Shown here piece after piece: positions 63,759 through 64,000 of a stretch of 64,000 nt of DNA. The position numbers and the translations under genes were made by a program. Location: the NCBI GenBank assembly GCA_905221605.1, contig CAJNDS010002293.1:234501-298500 (forward strand), given 5' to 3'. Below the pieces are notes generated by a model. It was not told where the DNA came from. It made no database searches and worked only from the letters and a program-made list of their open reading frames with translations. The DNA is from Symbiodinium natans (lineage: Eukaryota > Sar > Dinophyceae > Suessiales > Symbiodiniaceae). Position 1 is the stretch's first letter; each line of letters begins with the position of its first letter.

Positions 63759-64000
63759 CTGGCCATCTCAAAGGCAGAATGCGGTTGGGAGAGCTCCCAT
63801 CATAGGGGAGACAGGGCTCTATGATTCGGCGCGTCCTCGTCGTCCAGCACGTCTGCTGCTCTACTCCACACCTACGGCGCAGGAGCTGCTATGGTTCGGG
63901 GATCAGCAAAGGGATGTAGCAAAAGCACAAGTTCAAGCCCACCTGCAGTATGGCCCACGATCTCAACAGAAGCTGCCCGAGCCACATGAGGTCCTCAGCA

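Noticed and set aside
15946-64000. A true chromosome end within the window
   Set aside because: The arrays are in both orientations, short and separated by unique DNA; none reaches a sequence end.
1-64000. rRNA or tRNA genes
   Set aside because: I saw no conserved rRNA stretches and no cloverleaf with the usual box sequences, although a reading by eye can miss tRNAs.

Overview
The window joins two very different kinds of DNA. Positions 1 to about 15,945 are AT-rich, intron-free and densely packed with virus-type genes. They form most of a Polinton-like virus (PLV), a small double-stranded DNA virus or integrated element with a double jelly-roll capsid. From about 15,950 to the end the DNA is gene-poor eukaryotic chromosome, full of TTTAGGG/CCCTAAA arrays, satellites and minisatellites.

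PLV part. Recognisable genes are a major capsid protein (5592-7028, -), a penton-like minor capsid protein (8775-9611, +), a packaging ATPase broken by a frameshift (1529-2325, +), a fibre-like protein ending in an S74 self-cleaving chaperone domain (3207-5540, -), a lipase-like protein (8090-8734, -), a retroviral-type (rve/DDE) integrase (13510-14445, +) and four GIY-YIG endonucleases (1-309, 2369-2950, 7514-8056, 9648-10193). The rest are small unrecognised proteins. No DNA polymerase or helicase is seen; the left end is cut off by the window. The rve integrase offers a route to chromosomal integration. The frameshift and an in-frame stop at 12,786 suggest a decaying endogenous copy, although assembly errors could look the same.

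Host part. The host is most likely a photosynthetic dinoflagellate. Two tandem genes for a 168-residue RNA-binding (RRM) protein (44,296-46,669, -) reconstruct exactly only with GA-AG and GC-AG introns and a G after the acceptor, the unusual splice pattern known from dinoflagellates such as Symbiodiniaceae. A violaxanthin de-epoxidase-like gene (about 55,115-56,038, -) splices with two GA-AG introns. All recognisable host genes are on the minus strand, as in dinoflagellate one-way gene clusters. TTTAGGG telomere-type repeats also fit. Species cannot be named from the sequence.

Layout: 1-15.7 kb PLV genes; 15.69-15.95 kb short repeats at the PLV right edge; 16-18.4 kb telomere-like arrays; 18.48-23.33 kb AT-rich satellite with foldback cores; 23.35-24.4 kb shorter tandem repeats; 24.6-25.5 kb degenerate telomere-like DNA; 25.7-32.7 kb a second satellite with about 1.42-kb higher-order copies and an orientation switch near 31.2 kb; 33-44 kb gene-poor DNA with telomere-like arrays and foldback elements; 44.3-46.7 kb RRM gene pair; 47-51 kb telomere-like and other repeats; 51.7-53.2 kb uncertain exons; 55.1-56.0 kb VDE-like gene; 56.3-58.96 kb mirrored minisatellite block; 59.1-59.9 kb an unrecognised long exon; 63.5-63.76 kb another unrecognised exon.
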